Positions 6,329 to 13,708 of a DNA stretch of 13,859 nt are shown piece after piece (position 1 is the stretch's first letter; each line of letters starts with the position of its first letter). Location of the stretch: NCBI GenBank assembly GCA_027443745.1, contig DAIAZB010000797.1:1-13859 (forward strand), in the 5' to 3' direction. The notes under the pieces are model-generated. The model searched no databases and had not been told where the DNA came from. It saw nothing but the letters and a program-made list of their open reading frames with translations. Position numbers and translations under genes: made by a program. This stretch comes from Thiomonas sp. Lineage in GTDB: Bacteria; Pseudomonadota; Gammaproteobacteria; Burkholderiales; Burkholderiaceae.

Positions 6329-8578
6329 TTACATCGTTGGCGAGTCCGAGAGGGGCGATGCCATAGGCTGCGCAAAGCGTCCACTCGTCCAACTGGTGGT
6401 GTTCCACTCCGCCTCATGGATGCCGCCCTCTGCACAAACCAGCACGCGGTCGGCAGCCTGAATGCTTTGTACTCGGTGTGCAACGAAGATTCGCGTGGCA
6501 TGAAGTGATGCGAGTGAGGCGTTGATTCGGTTCTCACAGGGGACATCGAGATGGCTGGTCGCCTCATCGAGCACGAGTACCCGTGGCTGCTTGTAGATCG
6601 CTCGCGCAAGAAACAGTCGCTGCTTTTGGCCGCCCGAAAGCGTTGAGCCCATGTCACCGACGAGCGTGTGGTATGCCATCGGCATGGCAGCGATGTCGTC
6701 ATGCAGCTGTGCCAGCCGCGCCGCTGTTTCGACGCGTTCCAATGTCGCCGCTTCGTCGTAGAAGCTGATGTTGTCAGCGATGGAGCCGGCAAACAGGGTA
6801 TCGTCTTGCATCACGCTGCCGACCATGTCACGCCAAGCACGCTTGCCCAGTTGCTGAAGGTCAACTCCGCCGACAGAAACCGTGCCGGCCTGCGGATCGA
6901 GGAGCCCCAGCATAAGGCGAAGGACGGTGCTCTTGCCGCGGCCAGAGGGTCCCGTTATGGCCACGGTCTCGCCGGCCTTGATCTCGAAAGTGCAATCCTT
7001 AAGAACCCATGGCTCGCCGGAGGCGTAGCGAAAACTCACCATTTCAAACCGGATTGAGGGTTCGGGTTCCGGCCCGACACGATTGCCTTCGGTATGCGGC
7101 TCCGGCGGCGTCAATGCGATGTCGGCCAACCTTTCACCCTGCATCCGCAGCAGCTTGAGCTGGACCACATAATCGACCAGGCCCGCGGCGCGACTAGTGA
7201 ACTGATCAGCATAAGCCACGAAGGCCATCAGCATGCCCGCACTGAACTCCCCCCGGAGCGCTAGCCAGGCGCCCAACCACAGCACACCGACCCGTTGTGC
7301 GCCGGACGTCAATCCGTCGGCCGATCCGAACAACAAATTCAGGCGCTGCACGGCGATGGAGGTATTTAGCGTGTCGGCGGTGGCGTTGAGATAACGAGCC
7401 GTTTGCGCCGCCCCCTGATTGTGGAGGCGTAGGGTCTGCACGCCGCGCACGGCCTCCATGAAGCAGCTCTGTTGCTTGGCGCTGACCGTGATCTGGCTCA
7501 GGTTGGACTCGAAATAGGCGCGGTAGTACAAGATGCGCATCACGGTATAGACCAACAGTGCAGCCATGACGAGGCCGCTCAGAAACGGGCTGTAGACCAG
7601 CATGACCGCCAAGGTGAGCGTCGCCATCAGGCCATCCAGAATCACGCTGACAAACTGGGTGGTCAGCGTCTGCTGGATCACTGATACCGCGCCGAAGCGC
7701 GACACGATGTCGCCCAGGTGCCGCTTCATGAAATAGTCCTGAGGCAAGCGCAGCAAGTGCTGAAACACGTTGCCGGCCCAACTCAGGTTGAAATGCGTGC
7801 TGAGCCACATCACGGTCCATGTACGCAGCGCGGACACCACCGTCTGCATCACCAGCAACAGCACGAAACTCAGCCCCAGGAAGGTCAGCAGGTCGTGATC
7901 GCCGTCAGCCAGTACCTGGTCCACCGCCATCTGCAGGAATTGTGGCCAGAGCAAGGCGAACAGTTCCAGTGCTAACGCCAAGCTGAAAATAACCGTCAGG
8001 GCGCGGCCCAACCCTTGGATCGATCCGGCCAACGCACGCAGCGAAACGGGAGGGGGCGCTTCCTTGCGTTGAAAGCTCGGCCCCTTGCTCAATTCCACGG
8101 CGATGCCGGTCAGGTGTGCGCCGACTTCGGCGAGGTTGACCCGGCGCTCGCCGACCGCCGGGTCATGGATCACGACATGGCCACGACGCACCTCCCGCAG
8201 CACCACGAAGTGGTCGAGATCCCAATGCAGGATGCAAGGTGTTTGCAGCTGGGACAGTTCATCCAGCTCTAACCGCACCGGGCGACAAGACAACCCGAGC
8301 GACTGTGCGATCTCGATTAAGCGTGCCAAGGTGACGCCCTTGAGCGACAGGGAGAACCGCTGGCGCAAGCTCGGCAGATCGATGCGATGACCGTGGTAAC
8401 CGGCGATCATCGCCAGGCAGGCCAAACCACACTCGGCGGCCTCACTCTGGCGGATCATCGGCAATCGACGACCCCAGCCGAAATGAAGGCAGGTCTGCAT
8501 CCGGCTGGTGTCGGATTCCAGCGCCTCACCTCGGCCACCGACAATCTCTTCGTTGTTCAAGGGCTCGGCCGTATTCAT
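6329..8578 (-). CDS. Peptidase-containing ABC transporter (C39 peptidase, bacteriocin/colicin V-type exporter)
   Basis: A 749-residue inner-membrane protein that would remove a double-glycine leader and export the cargo using ATP. The N-terminal C39 peptidase shows the catalytic set: Q44 and C50 (RQSEAAECGLACLAMI), H123 (DHFVVL) and D139 (IHDP). The membrane domain runs from about 190 to 480. The ATPase has Walker A GPSGRGKST (543-551), Q-loop MQDD, signature LSGGQ (647-651), Walker B VLVLDE (667-672) and H701, so it looks fully active. Its start overlaps the HlyD stop by 4 bases (ATGA), implying translational coupling. The toxin gene 41 bases downstream encodes an obvious substrate leader. 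RaxB and CvaB are familiar relatives by type. The N-terminus itself has a leader-like sequence, NNEEIVGG. Confidence 0.95.
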   Translation of the reverse strand: MNTAEPLNNEEIVGGRGEALESDTSRMQTCLHFGWGRRLPMIRQSEAAECGLACLAMIAGYHGHRIDLPSLRQRFSLSLKGVTLARLIEIAQSLGLSCRPVRLELDELSQLQTPCILHWDLDHFVVLREVRRGHVVIHDPAVGERRVNLAEVGAHLTGIAVELSKGPSFQRKEAPPPVSLRALAGSIQGLGRALTVIFSLALALELFALLWPQFLQMAVDQVLADGDHDLLTFLGLSFVLLLVMQTVVSALRTWTVMWLSTHFNLSWAGNVFQHLLRLPQDYFMKRHLGDIVSRFGAVSVIQQTLTTQFVSVILDGLMATLTLAVMLVYSPFLSGLVMAALLVYTVMRILYYRAYFESNLSQITVSAKQQSCFMEAVRGVQTLRLHNQGAAQTARYLNATADTLNTSIAVQRLNLLFGSADGLTSGAQRVGVLWLGAWLALRGEFSAGMLMAFVAYADQFTSRAAGLVDYVVQLKLLRMQGERLADIALTPPEPHTEGNRVGPEPEPSIRFEMVSFRYASGEPWVLKDCTFEIKAGETVAITGPSGRGKSTVLRLMLGLLDPQAGTVSVGGVDLQQLGKRAWRDMVGSVMQDDTLFAGSIADNISFYDEAATLERVETAARLAQLHDDIAAMPMAYHTLVGDMGSTLSGGQKQRLFLARAIYKQPRVLVLDEATSHLDVPCENRINASLASLHATRIFVAHRVQSIQAADRVLVCAEGGIHEAEWNTTSWTSGRFAQPMASPLSDSPTM

Positions 8579-9852
8579 TCGCCACCAGCTCCGGCCCGCT
8601 TCGCCATGCCATACAAGGGTTCAAAGATCCAATCGATCATGCGCCGGCGATCGAGCATCAGATCCGCATCCAACCGCATACCGGGTTTCAATGCCTGCAG
8701 TCGGCCGTAGGCCACGACATGCTGAGTCGCCAACTTCACCACGACCCGATAGAGCGGCTCCGGCGGCAACTGCTGGCCCAGCAATGTGGTGATCTCGACA
8801 GGGGTCAACGCGCTGCGCGAGACCTGCGTGACGGTACCGTGCTGAACCCCGAATTTCTGATACGGGAATGCCTGATAGTGAAGGAGGACAGCCGTTCCGT
8901 CGTGCACAAAGCCGATCGCACTACTCGGCACCAGCAATTGAGCCTGCAGCAAAGAACCCTGAGGCACGACCGACAGCAATGATTGGCCGGGTGTGACGGC
9001 TTGGCCTGGCTTGATCAGCACCGCTGACACCATGCCGCTCTCCGGTGCCCGCAGCACTGTCGCCCGATCCGCCTCGTTCTGCGCTAGTCCCTGAACGATC
9101 TGCGCCATCTGGCGGCGCAGATCGTTCAGCTTGGTTGCCGTAGCCAAGGGCAACTGCGACAACTGGTCACCGATGCTCGCCAGTTGCTGCTGGCTTTCGG
9201 AACGCTGTCGTGCCAGCGACTTGACCTGCCCCTCGGCATCCAGTTCCTGGGTGCGCTGCTGCTGGATGTCCAGGGCCGATACGTAGCCCTTGGTGCCCAA
9301 TGCCTGCAATCGCTGAAGCAGCGTAGACAGGTCGTGCACCTGACGCTGCTCAATTGCCAGCTGGGCATCGATCTGCTGAATCTGGTTGCGTAGCATGCGT
9401 TGCTGCATGCGCAGGTCGATGGCCTGTTGGTCGGCCATGTGCTGGGTATCGGCCAGATCGGATTGCAGTCGAGCCTGCTCAGAATGCAGCTGCGTACTGA
9501 TCACCACTGAGGTATCGCCCATCGTAACGCTACTGCGATCGCCAGAGAGGGTGAGCAGCGGTTCGTCGGCCTGCACCTCTGACCCTTCCGCCACGCCGAT
9601 GGTCGTTACGGTGCCGGCGTTTCGTGCTGTGACGGTGAGCAGCCCCGCCTGCGGCACCAAACTGCCGGACACGTGTTCGCGTCGGGTGTAGTGCCCGACG
9701 AACAACCAGATCAGGATGCTTGCAACTGCAATGAGGGCAACCAACGCCCAGACTTGATGGGACACCGGTGTAGCTAGGCGCACGGTACCCAGTGAGGTGG
9801 CTGCCTGTGCATCAATTGCTTGCTGACGAAACAATCCCTGTTCGTGTTGCAT
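8575..9852 (-). CDS. HlyD-family periplasmic adaptor of a type I secretion system
   Basis: A 425-residue membrane-fusion protein that should link the PCAT to an outer-membrane TolC channel. It has a short cytoplasmic N-terminus (MQHEQGLFRQQAIDAQ), one membrane helix at about 34-53, a lipoyl-like half motif (VTARNAGTVTTIGVAEGSEV), a long Gln-rich coiled-coil hairpin (about 119-270) and a C-terminal beta domain. The tip of the hairpin, LQALGTKGYVSALD, resembles the TolC-contacting tip of other adaptors. The ATG at 9852 is chosen over 9909 because AGAGGG stands at the right distance upstream and the protein then begins like CvaA/RaxA-type adaptors. It is the first gene of the leftward block. No TolC gene is present, so a host channel must be used. 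Confidence 0.93.
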   Translation of the reverse strand: MQHEQGLFRQQAIDAQAATSLGTVRLATPVSHQVWALVALIAVASILIWLFVGHYTRREHVSGSLVPQAGLLTVTARNAGTVTTIGVAEGSEVQADEPLLTLSGDRSSVTMGDTSVVISTQLHSEQARLQSDLADTQHMADQQAIDLRMQQRMLRNQIQQIDAQLAIEQRQVHDLSTLLQRLQALGTKGYVSALDIQQQRTQELDAEGQVKSLARQRSESQQQLASIGDQLSQLPLATATKLNDLRRQMAQIVQGLAQNEADRATVLRAPESGMVSAVLIKPGQAVTPGQSLLSVVPQGSLLQAQLLVPSSAIGFVHDGTAVLLHYQAFPYQKFGVQHGTVTQVSRSALTPVEITTLLGQQLPPEPLYRVVVKLATQHVVAYGRLQALKPGMRLDADLMLDRRRMIDWIFEPLYGMAKRAGAGGE

Positions 9853-9902
9853 GCCGCCCTCTGTTGAATGCCCGAGTCCATTCTGCTGCCCTTGCAGGGC
9901 GC

Positions 9903-9931
9903 ACTTCACTCCGATAGGAAAGTTGTGTCAA
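9903..9931 (-). promoter_or_regulatory. Possible promoter of the passenger operon
   Basis: On the minus strand a perfect TTGACA (9931-9926) is followed after 17 bases by TGAAGT (9908-9903), a poor match to a -10 box. It lies about 50 bases upstream of the adaptor's start, in the only sizeable gap (9853-10131) before the operon. The -35 is convincing and the -10 is not. No regulator gene or clear operator is seen in this gap. Confidence 0.35.
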
Positions 9932-10131
9932 CGCGCAGGTTTTTGCTCTCTACGCATCAACCTTCGATAAGTGCTTCTCACGCCTCCCGGGTCTAGCAGG
10001 AAACACGCATTTCAGCATCGCTTTAGCCAAGCGGACCGCTATGTAGGAGAACACCTAGGCTATGACGCAGCGTTACCTGACATTGGCAGACCTTGGTGGG
10101 CGCGCACCCAAGCACTGACCACAAATGAGTC

Positions 10132-11268
10132 TCACGGCAAATCGTTGTCCGGCACCGCTGACGCGGGCGGTTCGGACTGCGCGTTCAGCAGGCCATCGTC
10201 GAGCAAGCGTGCCGCGGGATTCTCGGTCACGCCGCCGGCCTGGAAGTAGCCGATCACGCTGCCCACCGCGCGGTGCTCGGTCATGGCCATCAACGCCGGC
10301 AGGGCGATGCCCTGCCGGCCGCCTTCCGTCACAAAGCCCGAGCGCAGGCTGTGTCCGCCGAAATCGCCTTCCAATCCAGCCATGGCGGCACGGCGTTGCA
10401 CAATGGCCGCGACCGATGCGGGTGATAGACCGCCACCGACCCGGTGCCGCCACAGCCGGCGAAAGATCGGACCCTCTGTGAGCTGGACCGCCGTCAGCCA
10501 TGCAGCGAGCGCATCGGCCGCAGGGCCCAGGATGGGCTTGTCGGGCGTGGAGGTGGCACTCGGTCCAGCTTGCTGCGTCTTGCTGTGCCCCAAGTGGTAC
10601 ACGAACGTCCGCTCGCCGACGCGACGCAGATCGCTCAGATCGGCCGCGGCCACTTCACTGCGCCGCCTACCACCACTGGAGAACGCGAACAGCAGCAGCG
10701 CGCGATCGCGCAGACCGGCCAGGGAGCCATCGCAGGTGCCCAGTAGCGCGACCAGTTCGGGCTGGGTAATCGCCGTTTTCTTGGCGGGGCGCTCGCCGCG
10801 TTTGACGGCGGCGCGGCGGGCTCGGGCCAGCAAGTGACGGACGGCGGGTTGTTCGCACGGGTTGGTCACACGGCGCCATTGATGGGCCTTGGACAGCACG
10901 GCGAGGCGGTGACTGATCGTGGCCAGTTTGAACGGTCCCAGGCGTTGCTTGAGGCCGGCCTCCACCAAGGCGCCGTCCAGCACCGCCGGCAGCTCCCAGG
11001 TCAGCGCCGATTCGCCCCTCCGGGCCAGATGGTCGACGATGAACTGGATCACCACCGCCTCCGGCAGCGGCAGTGCGAACGGCTGGCCGTAGCGCCCCTG
11101 GTACCAGGCGGCGCAGTAGCGCAACGCGCTCGCATAGCTGCGCGTGGTGTTCGCCGAGGCGGCCTCGGCGAGGATGTCGCGCACCGCGGCCTCCGCTTCC
11201 GTCGCCAATTGCTCCGGCGACCTGATGGGAGGCAGGGCAGGAAGGTGCAAATTTCCGTCTATATTCAT
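10132..11268 (-). CDS. tnpS: Tyrosine recombinase TnpS (cointegrate resolvase)
   Basis: A 378-residue site-specific recombinase expected to resolve the cointegrate made by TnpA. It has an N-terminal SAM-like core-binding domain (about 30-155; TTRSYASALRYCAAWY) and a catalytic domain with the full set: R202 (SSGGRRRSEV), K230 (LGHSKTQQ), H306-x-x-R309 (GGHSLRSGF), H332 (MTEHRAVGS) and the nucleophile Y341 (IGYFQAGG). It is transcribed away from tnpT across a gap of about 100 bases that holds a typical crossover site, the arrangement of Tn4651-type elements. The start codon lies inside a palindrome (11267-11288), so the protein or its partner may repress its own gene. The symbol rests on synteny and motifs. 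Confidence 0.92.
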   Translation of the reverse strand: MNIDGNLHLPALPPIRSPEQLATEAEAAVRDILAEAASANTTRSYASALRYCAAWYQGRYGQPFALPLPEAVVIQFIVDHLARRGESALTWELPAVLDGALVEAGLKQRLGPFKLATISHRLAVLSKAHQWRRVTNPCEQPAVRHLLARARRAAVKRGERPAKKTAITQPELVALLGTCDGSLAGLRDRALLLFAFSSGGRRRSEVAAADLSDLRRVGERTFVYHLGHSKTQQAGPSATSTPDKPILGPAADALAAWLTAVQLTEGPIFRRLWRHRVGGGLSPASVAAIVQRRAAMAGLEGDFGGHSLRSGFVTEGGRQGIALPALMAMTEHRAVGSVIGYFQAGGVTENPAARLLDDGLLNAQSEPPASAVPDNDLP

Positions 11269-11335
11269 ATGTAGTATGTACTATATATTATGATTAGAAA
11301 TGCCTACTTGCGATAACGATCCATTATCGCTTGTA
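11267..11335. other. Resolution site (rst-like) between tnpS and tnpT
   Basis: The core at 11305-11335 consists of 12-base arms in inverted order, TACTTGCGATAA and TTATCGCTTGTA, matching at 10 of 12 positions, around a 7-base spacer CGATCCA. This is the usual form of a tyrosine-recombinase crossover site. A second palindrome, ATATGTAGTA-TG-TACTATATAT at 11267-11288 (8 of 10 matches), overlaps the tnpS start and may be an accessory or TnpT-binding site. The position between divergent tnpS and tnpT agrees with Tn4651-type elements. The AT-rich gap must also hold both genes' promoters. Confidence 0.75.
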
Positions 11336-11376
11336 TAGCACCAAACCCGTTCACTCCGCACATGGGAAAGCCCGCC

Positions 11377-12315
11377 ATGGCCAAAGGCATCACCGAAACC
11401 CAGGTCCACACTGCTGCGGACGCATTGGTTGCCGCCGGCGAGCGCCCGACGGTGGAGCGCATTCGCGCCCACCTCGGCACCGGTTCACCGAACACCGTCA
11501 CGCGGCTGCTGGACACCTGGTGGCAGACGCTGGGCGGCCGATTGGCCGCACACCAAGCCAAGGCGTCGATACCCGATGTCCCGGAGGGGATCGCAACCCT
11601 GGCGGGACAATGGTGGGCGCAGGCTTGGCAGCAAGCTCGCGAAGCGGTGCACGCCGACCTGGCCGTCGAACGTCAGCAGTTGGCCGAGGGCCGACTCGCG
11701 CTGGAACGCGAACGGGGGGCTTGCCTGGAGGAGCAAACGCGCCAACGACAAGCGCTTGCGCAGGCCCAACAGGCCGAAGCCGCCGCGGCCGCACGGCTGA
11801 TCGACATCCAACGCCTGGTCGAGCAGCAGGCCGCACAATTGGCTGATCTGGCGCAGCAACGCGATACGCTGGAAACCCGCAACGCACGTCTGGAAACGGA
11901 ATACGTTGGCGTCACGGCACGCCTGCAGACGCAGGAAGCGGCCGCGGCTGCCGAACGCGAGACGCTGGCTCAGCAGCTGCGTGCCGCGGAAGATCACGGT
12001 CACGCCGAAGTGGATCGCGCGCGCCAGGAGAGCAAAGGTCTGCGCGCCCGGCTGACCGCTTTGGAGAAGGAGCGCGCCACCGAACGGGAGCAGCATCAAC
12101 ACGAACTCGCCACCTTCCGGACCAGCTTGGCCACCGCCCAGCAGGAAGTGGCAGTCTACCGGGCACGGGTCGAGACGCTGGAACGCCAATGGGCGGCGTT
12201 GGGAGACCTGCCGGCCCTGCTTCAAGTCCAAGGCCCAACGACGAAGGCAAAGCGTTCGGGTCCGGCCAAGAAGGCCGTGAAATCGGGTCGCCCCCGCGGT
12301 CGTTCCTCACGTTGA
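11377..12315 (+). CDS. tnpT: TnpT, KfrA-like coiled-coil auxiliary protein of resolution
   Basis: A 312-residue DNA-binding protein expected to assist TnpS at the resolution site. Residues about 1-60 (MAKGITETQVHTAADALVAA, then GSPNTVTRLLDTWW) match the N-terminal DNA-binding region of KfrA-type plasmid proteins. Most of the rest (about 85-280) is an Ala/Glu/Gln/Arg-rich coiled coil, consistent with dimer or filament formation. The C-terminus is a basic tail (KKAVKSGRPRGRSSR) that may bind DNA non-specifically. An in-frame ATG at 11362 would add five residues; 11377 is preferred because GGGAAAG precedes it and the product then begins MAKGIT. It ends 94 bases before the extended right repeat. 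A kfrA-like plasmid gene is the alternative, but the divergent tnpS makes tnpT much more likely. Confidence 0.9.
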   Translation: MAKGITETQVHTAADALVAAGERPTVERIRAHLGTGSPNTVTRLLDTWWQTLGGRLAAHQAKASIPDVPEGIATLAGQWWAQAWQQAREAVHADLAVERQQLAEGRLALERERGACLEEQTRQRQALAQAQQAEAAAAARLIDIQRLVEQQAAQLADLAQQRDTLETRNARLETEYVGVTARLQTQEAAAAAERETLAQQLRAAEDHGHAEVDRARQESKGLRARLTALEKERATEREQHQHELATFRTSLATAQQEVAVYRARVETLERQWAALGDLPALLQVQGPTTKAKRSGPAKKAVKSGRPRGRSSR

Positions 12316-12409
12316 CTAGGCAGGCCCAGTAAGGCTGACGCGCCACTATGTGCAGCAAAATCATCAAGAACCCCCGCCGATCAGCCCGAATCGGGTGACA
12401 AACAGGGGG

Positions 12410-12530
12410 TAACAGCAAGTCATTGTTTTATTAGGATATTCCGGAAGGAAGATAGGAATTGTCCTTGACATTCAATAACTTAATCGGCGCCAGCTAGCGC
12501 AACTTTGGGAAGCAAAATCAAGGGGACACC
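12410..12530. repeat. Right terminal inverted repeat, extended form
   Basis: Read from the right tip inwards this is the partner of 201-321: 33 of the first 34 bases agree, then the TTAAGT-ATTGAAT block, then the 16-base block TAACAGCAAGTCATTG (12410-12425), which is the perfect complement of 306-321. The region between the blocks is diverged but equal in length. The remaining gap after tnpT (12316-12409) shows no convincing terminator; CCCGA-A-TCGGG near 12390 has too short a loop. Confidence 0.9.
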
Positions 12531-12862
12531 TTGAAGGAGAACGTCGAGTGGTCCCACACCGGGTCGTCGATGTTCAGGCCCACGAACCAGCGGAACAGTA
12601 GGTTGTAGTTGAGCTGCTCCATCAGCAGCCGTTCGCTGCGCACGCTGTAAACCACCTGCAGCAACGAGGCGCGCAGGATGCGCTCGGGCGGAATCGACGG
12701 ACGACCGCCCGCGGCATAGCGGGCCGCCAGCAGCTCGTCGAGCTCCCCCAGGATCGCGTCCACCAGCACTCGCAGCTTGCGGATCGGGTGATCGGACGGC
12801 ACGCGGTCTTCGACCGATACATACGAAAACATGCCAAGCTGTTGGACGTCAGGGCTGCGCAT
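12518..12862 (-). pseudogene. IS5-family transposase, 5' fragment
   Basis: About 110 residues from the start of a transposase of the IS5 group with the DUF772-type N-terminal domain: MFSYVSVEDRVPSDHPIRKL, GGRPSIPPERILRASLLQ, and LMEQLNYNLLFRWFVGL, through VWDHSTFS. The native reading stops at base 12531, where the transposon's right end begins; the last residues (KVSP) and the stop at 12518 are supplied by the repeat. The catalytic DDE domain is entirely missing, so the protein cannot transpose anything. The missing 3' part of the element is not present on the left side of the transposon. Confidence 0.85.
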
Positions 12863-12929
12863 CGGTTCAAGCGGTCAGTGATTGAGAGCGACTATGACAG
12901 CAGCCGTCTGCGGAGGTTTCTCAACAGCC
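12531..12929 (-). mobile_element. Remnant of an IS5-family insertion sequence
   Basis: The surviving part holds the transposase start and one terminus. Near 12915-12929 the minus strand begins GGCTGTTGAGAAACC, resembling the GGCTGTTGA-type ends common in this IS group. The CTAG at 12932-12935 could be part of the original target. The other terminus was lost when the transposon joined at 12530/12531. The outer boundary is uncertain by a few bases. Confidence 0.6.
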
Positions 12930-12944
12930 TGCTAGGGGACGGAA

Positions 12945-13580
12945 ATGCGAACAGCCATCTACGTGGACGGTTTCAACCTGTTCCATTCGCTCCTAGAAGG
13001 TAGAAAAGGCGTGAAGTGGCTTGATCTGGCCGCCATGGCTGCCGGTGCCTTGCAGCCGCACAACGAGATCTGTCGGGTCCGTTACTTCACTGCGCGGGTT
13101 TCAGGCTCTAGCACCGACCCCGATATGCCATCGCGTCAGGATGTTTACCTGCGCGCCCTTATGGCTCGAGGCGTCATCGTCCATTTTGGGAACTTCACGG
13201 AACGCCAGAAGCGGCGGCGATTGGTCAATCCGCCGCCGCCACCAGGGTCGAAGTACGTTGAAGTGTGGCATCGGGAAGAAAAGGGCTCCGATGTCAATCT
13301 AGCCGTGCACCTCCTAAACGATGCATGGGATGGTGCTTTCGACTGCGCTGTCGTCGTATCCAATGACTCAGATCTGGCTGAGGCGTGCCATTTGGTTCGC
13401 GTGCTAGGCAAGGTGGTCGGTTTACTCTGCCCGGCGAATCGCCCAACAGAGCAACTCAGGCAGTGCACCGACTTTTATCGTCGAATCACCGACACGCACC
13501 TGCTCAACTCCCAGCTTCCAGATGTCGTGATAGATCCCGTATCCGGGCGGGAAATTCGGCGTCCCGACCGCTGGAAGTAA
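12945..13580 (+). CDS. NYN-domain protein (PIN-like, LabA type)
   Basis: A 211-residue protein of the NYN group, PIN-like predicted metal-dependent ribonucleases. The acidic site is visible: D8 and N11 in IYVDGFNLF, D116 in EKGSDVNLAVHLL, and N140, D141 and D143 in VVVSNDSDLAEA. The sequence covers one complete NYN domain with a short C-terminal tail (SGREIRRPDRWK) and no added DNA- or RNA-binding domain. The ATG at 12945 follows AGGGGACGGA, a good ribosome binding site. Its start lies only about 15 bases beyond the IS5 remnant, so its original promoter has been displaced and expression may come from the IS end. RNA substrate and pathway are unknown. Confidence 0.88.
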   Translation: MRTAIYVDGFNLFHSLLEGRKGVKWLDLAAMAAGALQPHNEICRVRYFTARVSGSSTDPDMPSRQDVYLRALMARGVIVHFGNFTERQKRRRLVNPPPPPGSKYVEVWHREEKGSDVNLAVHLLNDAWDGAFDCAVVVSNDSDLAEACHLVRVLGKVVGLLCPANRPTEQLRQCTDFYRRITDTHLLNSQLPDVVIDPVSGREIRRPDRWK

Positions 13581-13623
13581 CCATCCCTTAGAGGTTTACC
13601 GCCACTGGTGATGCGCGCAGACA

Positions 13624-13642
13624 CTGTACAAACTTTGTACAG
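13624..13642. promoter_or_regulatory. Perfect 19-bp palindrome, possible operator
   Basis: CTGTACAAACTTTGTACAG has perfect 9-base arms around a single central C. It lies 43 bases after the NYN stop. Odd-length palindromes of this kind are commonly repressor sites, but no regulator gene is in view. With a one-base centre it is a poor RNA hairpin. Confidence 0.4.
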
Positions 13643-13684
13643 CGCCAGGAAGGAATCCTAGCCAGCGTGACCATGAAACATCGG

Positions 13685-13708
13685 CGCACTCGTGCGTTTT
13701 CTTTTTTT
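13685..13708 (+). terminator. Possible intrinsic terminator downstream of the NYN gene
   Basis: A short stem CGCA-CTCG-TGCG (13685-13696) is followed by TTTTCTTTTTTT. The stem is weak but the T-tract is clear in an otherwise GC-rich region. It is about 105 bases after the NYN stop. No gene can be supported in the rest of 13581-13859. Confidence 0.35.

Larger units (their letters stand above)
201..12530. mobile_element. Tn3-family (Tn4651-like) transposon carrying a toxin-export operon
   Basis: The element is bounded by related inverted ends starting GGTGTCCCCTTGATTTTGC on both sides. It contains tnpA beside the left end and a divergent tnpS/tnpT pair beside the right end. That combination (large DDE transposase, tyrosine recombinase and coiled-coil auxiliary protein) is the hallmark of the Tn4651 branch of the Tn3 family, in which cointegrates are resolved by TnpS with TnpT at a site between their genes. 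Between the two modules lies a leftward passenger block (3451-9852) of secretion, lysozyme-like and sulfotransferase genes. All transposition genes look intact, so the element may still be mobile. No matching 5-bp duplication flanks it (TTCCT on the left, TTGAA on the right). Confidence 0.9.

Noticed and set aside
6288..6407. 40-residue N-terminal extension of the toxin frame
   Set aside because: It would overlap the transporter gene and bury the leader internally; the ATG at 6287 has a good ribosome binding site.
9971..10249. Rightward open frame of 92 codons overlapping the tnpS end
   Set aside because: No ribosome binding site, no recognisable domain, and it runs into tnpS antisense.
11485..12231. 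Minus-strand open frame of 248 codons opposite tnpT
   Set aside because: It mirrors the repetitive coiled-coil codons of tnpT and shows no motif of its own.
13624..13642. Reading the 19-bp palindrome as a LexA/SOS box
   Set aside because: CTG and CAG are separated by 13 bases, not the 10 of the enterobacterial LexA site.
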